Position numbers and translations under genes: made by a program
Shown: piece after piece, positions 59,294-64,000 of the stretch
How positions within the stretch are numbered: position 1 is the first letter of the stretch
Layout of the letters: each line of letters begins with the position of its first letter
Notes under the pieces: model-generated
Told to the model about the DNA's origin: nothing
Database searches by the model: none
What the model saw: only the letters and a program-made list of their open reading frames with translations
Assembly: GCA_025602905.1 (NCBI GenBank)
Contig: JAHLKI010000016.1
Location: 372,001 to 436,000, forward strand
Origin: Phlyctochytrium arcticum
Taxonomy: Eukaryota; Chytridiomycota; Chytridiomycetes; Chytridiales; Chytridiaceae
DNA: 64,000 bases
Reading direction: 5' to 3'

Positions 59294-60806
59294 TTAGTCG
59301 CTGAGGTATTCATCGTCAGAGTCGTAGGTGAGTTGTTGGAAATCGACCTTGTAACGGAGAAGACCGCCGATTCCACCAAAGCCCTTGACGAATTGTGATC
59401 CTTCCTGTGATCGGTTTGTAATGTATTCAAGAGTGGCACCGAAATCCTTGTACTTTTCCGTAAACTATGACGCAGGAATAAGTTACAGGAGATGTCAAGT
59501 TGTTCAATTATCAGATGGGCTTACCCATTCGAGAAGTGGCATCTTCTCTACAGTTTCCAAATCTGTTGCTGTTGGGAGATCACGGAAGTTGTCCTGCACC
59601 TTCTCTTGTTCCTTCGTCAAGTGCTTGATAATCTCCTCTCCGTTTCCAGGATTCTTCAAGACATATCGGACCACCTCCAAATCTTCCCATACAATAAGAG
59701 TCTCAACAGCACCCAGATCCAAGGCCTTTAGCGTGTCGTCAATGCCAAAGCAGTACTTTCCAGTGTCCTGAGAAATCTCGTCAAAGTATTTCTGAATGAG
59801 CTTCTTTTCCTGAATAAACTTGACATTGGCCAAAATCTCCCCACTGAGTTCAATGGCCTGATTGAAACCGTTTTCACCACCGTAAGATACATCGACCAGC
59901 TTGATAATCTTTGTTGCCAGACGTGGATCCAGCAAATCGGAAACTGACAAATCAGTCTTGAAATCTGCGGAACCAGCAAGAACCAATCCTGCAACATTGA
60001 CCTTGTCTGCCGTGATAAAGAACTGTACCGCCAACTCGGCGACCTTTCGCACATAGTTGTGACGCTTCTCGTCACGCAAACGAGCGAAACGCAGAGCGGA
60101 TTGACCACCACGTCCGTGCTTTTTGGGCAAATCGACCTGCAGCTTGTGGATGATTTCTCGAGTGTTTCCGGCCAATGTACCAAACAAGGTTCCGTGACCG
60201 TCCATGACGATAAATCCAAACTTTTGATCAGACTCTAACAGCTCTGATAAGGCTTCAGTGTGGAATTTGTTGTCGCACATGTACAATGAAGTATTGATTG
60301 GCTTGAAGGGCTCGAAATCAATGTTGACCTTCTTTTCCTTTCCTTCATCCGTGATGACTGTTCCACAGTAAACGACCAGACCGTTGGTTGGGACTCGACT
60401 GTAAAGCTTCAGACGCTGTTGGGTAGATGTGATGGCGGACAGGACAGAGAGACGGTTCACTCGGGACTTGATGTTGGAAGCGGTACCGTATTCATCAGCC
60501 AACATCTTGGCTACTCGTGAAATTTGATCCCTCGGCTACAAATAAACAATCAGAACGGTTGTCCTTCCAAAAAAGCATTTCCCAACACATTCTTGATTGC
60601 CAGCAACTCTGAGCGGTCCTCATCAAATGCTTGACGATACCACAATAAAGTGCCCTTTTTTCCCTCGCTAACAGCTCTTCCAACAAAATACTTACTGGGA
60701 TGATCAGTGATATCATACTCGTTCCATTTCCGCGGGCAGCTTCCAAACTCTTTATCAGACGCTTGATCTTCCATAACTCGACATTTTGGTCGGCAGAGTC
60801 GGCCAT
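59294..60806 (-). CDS. SUP45: Eukaryotic translation termination factor eRF1
   Basis: Three exons (60806-60696, 60535-59525, 59464-59294) give 430 residues (human eRF1 437). eRF1 recognises all three stop codons in the ribosomal A site and triggers peptide release, with eRF3. The N domain starts [20 protein letters not shown] and carries the stop-codon motifs NIKS (TASNIKSR) and YMCDNKF (YxCxxxF). The M domain has the catalytic GGQ ([20 protein letters not shown]). The C domain ends [14 protein letters not shown] and an acidic tail [10 protein letters not shown], the eRF3-binding region. Both introns keep frame. All key motifs are intact, so standard stop-codon usage is expected. The call is very secure. 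Confidence 0.97.
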
Positions 60807-60867
60807 TTGGTGGTGGTTTCCTGGGGGGTCGTAGGGTGCAGTGAGGGAACAGTCCTTGGGGATGCTC

Positions 60868-60876
60868 TTCTATATA
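60868..60876 (-). promoter_or_regulatory. Possible TATA element of eRF1
   Basis: The minus strand reads CATATATAG about 65 nt upstream of the eRF1 ATG, a distance consistent with a TATA box and a short 5' UTR. Inferred only from position and sequence. Confidence 0.35.
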
Positions 60877-61152
60877 TGTGTTCTGGTATTTGACGTATAA
60901 TTGCAAGAAAACGGTTTCGTCGGGTTTGGAAGAGTCGTTGCGTGGCGCGGTTTCTGGTTGCAATGTGACCCAGCGGCTGATCCACATTTGATCCTGATTG
61001 GTCTCACGCCGATTGCTCTGGCACATCACATTTCTAGCTTTCGGGGTTTAAATCAGTTCGTGATTGAATGTAGTATTAGAATCAGAGAATATTTAAGGTA
61101 TCAAGTGAGGTATCAGTAATAATAGGTAATGGTATAGGATGCCAGATCAGAC

Positions 61153-63154
61153 TCAGTACGATCGCTCGGCCAAGTACAGTTGGTCGTATAGCTGCGCAAG
61201 TTCGTGTGCATCAGCCATGCTGATGGGAAAGCTACAGCTGCTGTCTTTTGTGTCCAAGTTCAGACAAGATTCAGAAACTGCTCCATAGTGTCTAAAGTCG
61301 ACTCCGAGGTTAGATAGTAAGGACTCCAGAACAGCACGTTGGCGTGGATGCTGACACATCAGGGTCCGAGCCAGCGGGCAAGCTACATGTTCCTTGTGCA
61401 GAGGATCCTTGTTGCTACACATCATGGGTATATGTAATGCGCGAAAATGCCGAATGAGCCGCTCAAAGTGCTCAAGTTCCTCGTCCATCCATTTGCGTCG
61501 GATAGCAGCGCAAAGCACGTCTCGACCCTTCTTTTCGTCGTCCCAGCAGTGCAAGCTTTCCACAATAAATAGCAGAATTCGGAAGGATCCCTCTCTAGCC
61601 GCGTGCATTGCCGCATCTTGCAAACATTGTCTGTGTTCTTCGGGTGGGCATGAGGACAGCAAGAGTTTGAAAAGAGGAATGTTGTCTCCACCAGCCGCGA
61701 CGCACAGGGGTTGGGCATAAATAAGTCCACCAGTACCCTCTGACTTGGGGAATGCTTTGGCACCCAAGCTGAGGAATCGGGAAATCAGTCCCATGTGGCG
61801 CATGACCGTGGTCTTGCACATTCGAGCGACCCGCCAAGAGTTTTTAAAGTGGGCATTTCGTAGATCTCTGGTGAGAGCGCTTAGTCCACACTGCAGATCT
61901 GGTAAAGTCAAAAGCTTTCTTGACAGGAGATATTCCAGTTCCGCTTCGTACGAGGCCTTAAAAAAGTTGATGACATGTAATCGTGACCCAGCTATAGGTA
62001 AAAGAAAAAGATGAATAAATGAGCTGTGAATTCACTCCATACTGTGGGTCTTTTGACGTACCTTGGATAAGACGTTCTGCAAGTTCTTTGTGCCCGTTTC
62101 TGAGCGCAGCGGTGGCTGGCCCGTTCCCAGCACATATACTGACATCCAGGCCAGAATCCAGTAGGCATGTCAAAGCCTCGGTATGTCCCAGCTGTGCCAG
62201 GCGCTCTAATTGATGATGTAGATGCATCATTTCGTCATCTTCCTGAGGAAGGCCATAGTGGTGAAGGTAGATACGTAGGACCTGGGTATGGTCCTTTGTT
62301 TTATGGAGGCGAATTATCTCGTCCAGCACCGTTTGAAATATGGCAAAAGCCGGACCTCCCAAGTCTATTTTCATGGACGAGATGAGAAATTCGAGGGCCG
62401 GGCCATTGTCATAATGCACGATCCATTCCACTATGGCAAACATGAGTTCGCACAAAGGAACATCCTGTTTTTCTACTGCCGCAAAGAGCATAGTCACAAT
62501 GTCAACGTCTTGCAGCACAATAGCTTCCAATAGGGGAGCTTCCTGCTGGCCTCCAAAAAGTCCTTCATACGCAAAAGTGCCGCTGGTCAGTAAGAGTTCA
62601 ATCACGGGGAGGCATCGTGCGGTGACGGCATGCGACAAAGCTGTCTTGTGACCCAGCTGACGGCTGCACTTTGGGTTGACGTGAACGTGCTCACACTTTT
62701 CTTCATCCTGCTTGTTGGGTGATGCGCCGGCACGGAAAAGCTGGGCAATTGACTTTAAGCTTTCTGTCGGCGAGATGCGCGCGTAACAAGCAGCATACGC
62801 GAGTGCAGCCGATGCCCAATGCTGCGAAGGATTAAAGGTGCCTGGTCCTTTACTGCGTAGCCCAACGGGGATGCCCATCGTATCGAGATGAATGAGGACT
62901 TGGTTGAAGAGAGCGGGAGTTCCAAAGCATTCTTGTATGGGCACCGTCAGCTGGTCGGAGATTTCATCAAACGAGTGGCACCGAATGTCTTTGGCAATGA
63001 TGAGTGCACATCTTTGGTCGGGGAAAGCAGCCCGGACTCGCTGGCAGGTGGATCGAAGTCTCAAGATGGTCACTAGATCGGCATGGCGGGCAATGTGTTC
63101 CAGTAACTCTAAGGGCAAGTCTGTCACTTGAGGTGCTCCCTTAGTTGCACTCAT
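61153..63154 (-). CDS. F-box protein with ankyrin repeats
   Basis: Two exons (63154-62062, 61990/61991-61153) give 643 residues. The N-terminus has an F-box: VTDLPLELLEHIARHADLVT followed by ILRLRSTCQRVRAAF (about 10-45). F-box proteins bind SKP1 in CUL1 (SCF) ubiquitin ligases and select substrates. Downstream, degenerate ankyrin repeats can be followed: GHKTALSHAVTARCLPVIEL, then APLLEAIVLQDVDIVTMLF, GHTEALTCLLDSGLDVSICA, GPATAALRNGHKELAERLI and, in exon 2, AQPLCVAAGGDNIPLFKLLL. Ankyrin repeats usually bind proteins. Such F-box/ankyrin proteins are often expanded families in fungi (family knowledge). A highly charged Cys/His-containing loop (KCEHVHVNPKCSRQLGH) interrupts the first repeat. 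The target is unknown. Confidence 0.85.
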
Positions 63155-63206
63155 CCTTGGGGTATCTTTCTTTGAATGAGCTTCTATATATATTCAGTTG
63201 TCTAGT

Positions 63207-63214
63207 TTATATAT
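63207..63214 (-). promoter_or_regulatory. TATA box of the F-box/ankyrin gene
   Basis: The minus strand reads TATATAAA (complement of 63207-63214), a full TATA consensus about 55 nt upstream of the ATG at 63154. A second TATATATA run lies closer at 63185-63193. Confidence 0.45.
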
Positions 63215-64000
63215 GAGGCCAGCGTCTGTCTCTGTGATGGCCGATGTCTTTTGGGAAACCCAAGCGGAGCGAGTGGCTTGGCTGCTTACCCCATGTTGCA
63301 CCAAGTGACGTCCGCCGTCTTGAGCCAACAACAACAAAAACAATCCCATCCGGGCATCAAATTCCACCATCATAACAAAGGCACTAGGGAATCCTAGCGA
63401 ATCAATCATAACATGGTGCATCAGGAACATGGATGGTTGTTATTGGCAGCGGGGCCACAAAGGCAAGCCCTCTGCCATGCATTTGTATTGCATCGCGCAG
63501 GGTTCGAAATGAGCCCTGTGCGGTCGAGATGCTGTGATGTCCAGAGGAATTCTTGATGCCCCGTGTGAAAAATACCCTATGGTTACTGATACATCAGACG
63601 ACGCTGAGCGGAGTTTGGCCGGCGGTCACGGCTGGCTTCAATCAGTAAATCACTATCCCCTGGGCCCCTGCCACTTTAGCGGTTGGTCGGCGACCCGCGG
63701 ACGGATGCAGGATGAAACCAGCTGTAGATGAATATAACACTCGAGCATAGCCCAGTAGGAATAGTCTGAATGGCACAAAAACTCTATGGGATAGCTAGGA
63801 TGAATAGGAAAGACTCTAGAAGGCGGGGGATCCTATTATTGGAAAGTGTTCTTGACGTTCTTTTCAAACGCCGCCAATGTGGGATGCAGTCACGTGTGTG
63901 CGGCACAGCCATGCTAGGGCCTTTTGCGACATGGAGGCCTACCAGATCTTTTTTCTTCGTGGGTGGCCAAACATCGCCGGCTGCGCAAAACAAAGGCCTT
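63215..64000. other. Right edge of window, nothing recognised
   Basis: About 785 bp upstream of the F-box/ankyrin gene. Only short frames without recognisable features occur on either strand. No tRNA, repeat or element was seen. Confidence 0.4.

Noticed and set aside
63194..63430. Minus-strand frame upstream of the F-box/ankyrin gene
   Set aside because: Overlaps the TATA elements of that gene, has no recognisable features and no good start.
63499..63530. tRNA-like B-box (GGTTCGAAATG)
   Set aside because: It lacks the terminal CC of the B-box consensus, has no A-box at the right distance and cannot fold into a tRNA cloverleaf by eye.

Overview
This window looks like compact nuclear DNA from a fungus. 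Genes lie on both strands, neighbours are often 80-260 bp apart, and introns are short (about 45-75 nt) with GT..AG ends and fungal-type donors (GTAAGT, GTATGT, GTACGT). An SSZ1-type ribosome-associated Hsp70, a fungal-style Dicer and a C2H2 regulator of fungal type support a fungus. Very high intron density in some genes (19 exons in a cullin, 17 in NAD synthetase) and a convincing CUL2-type cullin argue for an early-diverging, chytrid-like lineage rather than a typical ascomycete or basidiomycete. The lineage is inference. All exon models were made by eye from splice motifs, reading frame and family conservation.

Layout. 0-8.7 kb: 3' end of RPB1 (CTD heptads), an FSP1/AIFM2-like oxidoreductase, a three-exon Dicer and NIP7. 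8.7-10.3 kb: a low-complexity proline-coding stretch with an 89-bp tandem duplication. 10.3-20.7 kb: a ZFAND4-like ubiquitin/AN1 protein, probable dynactin p24, CWC27, IPK1, GET3 and SSZ1. 20.8-26.8 kb: a CUL2-type cullin divergent from a phage/prokaryote-like UvrD helicase with a possible mitochondrial presequence. 26.9-31.4 kb: one small uncertain gene and two disordered proteins. 32.2-40.7 kb: Yta7/ATAD2 AAA-bromodomain ATPase, NOG1 and a novel multi-pass membrane protein. 41-47.1 kb: GNL1-like GTPase, glutamine-dependent NAD synthetase and LSM6. 47.1-56 kb: an unresolved gene, a two-finger C2H2 regulator and an unusual ~5.9 kb gene-poor interval. 56-63.2 kb: a large MYND protein, eRF1 and an F-box/ankyrin protein.

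Most genes are housekeeping: transcription (RPB1), RNA processing (CWC27, LSM6, Dicer), ribosome biogenesis (NIP7, NOG1, GNL1-like), translation and nascent-chain handling (SSZ1, eRF1, GET3), inositol phosphate and NAD synthesis, and ubiquitin signalling (CUL2, F-box protein, ZFAND4-like). Several lie head to head across short shared promoters (DCTN3/CWC27 98 bp, IPK1/GET3 129 bp, GNL1/NAD synthetase 212 bp, CUL2/UvrD 258 bp).

The most unexpected signal is a palindrome, TACTCGAGTA, found perfectly eight times, all between 47.5 and 54.6 kb on both sides of the C2H2 regulator gene. About 0.06 copies would be expected by chance in 64 kb. No CRISPR array, insertion sequence or tRNA gene was seen.
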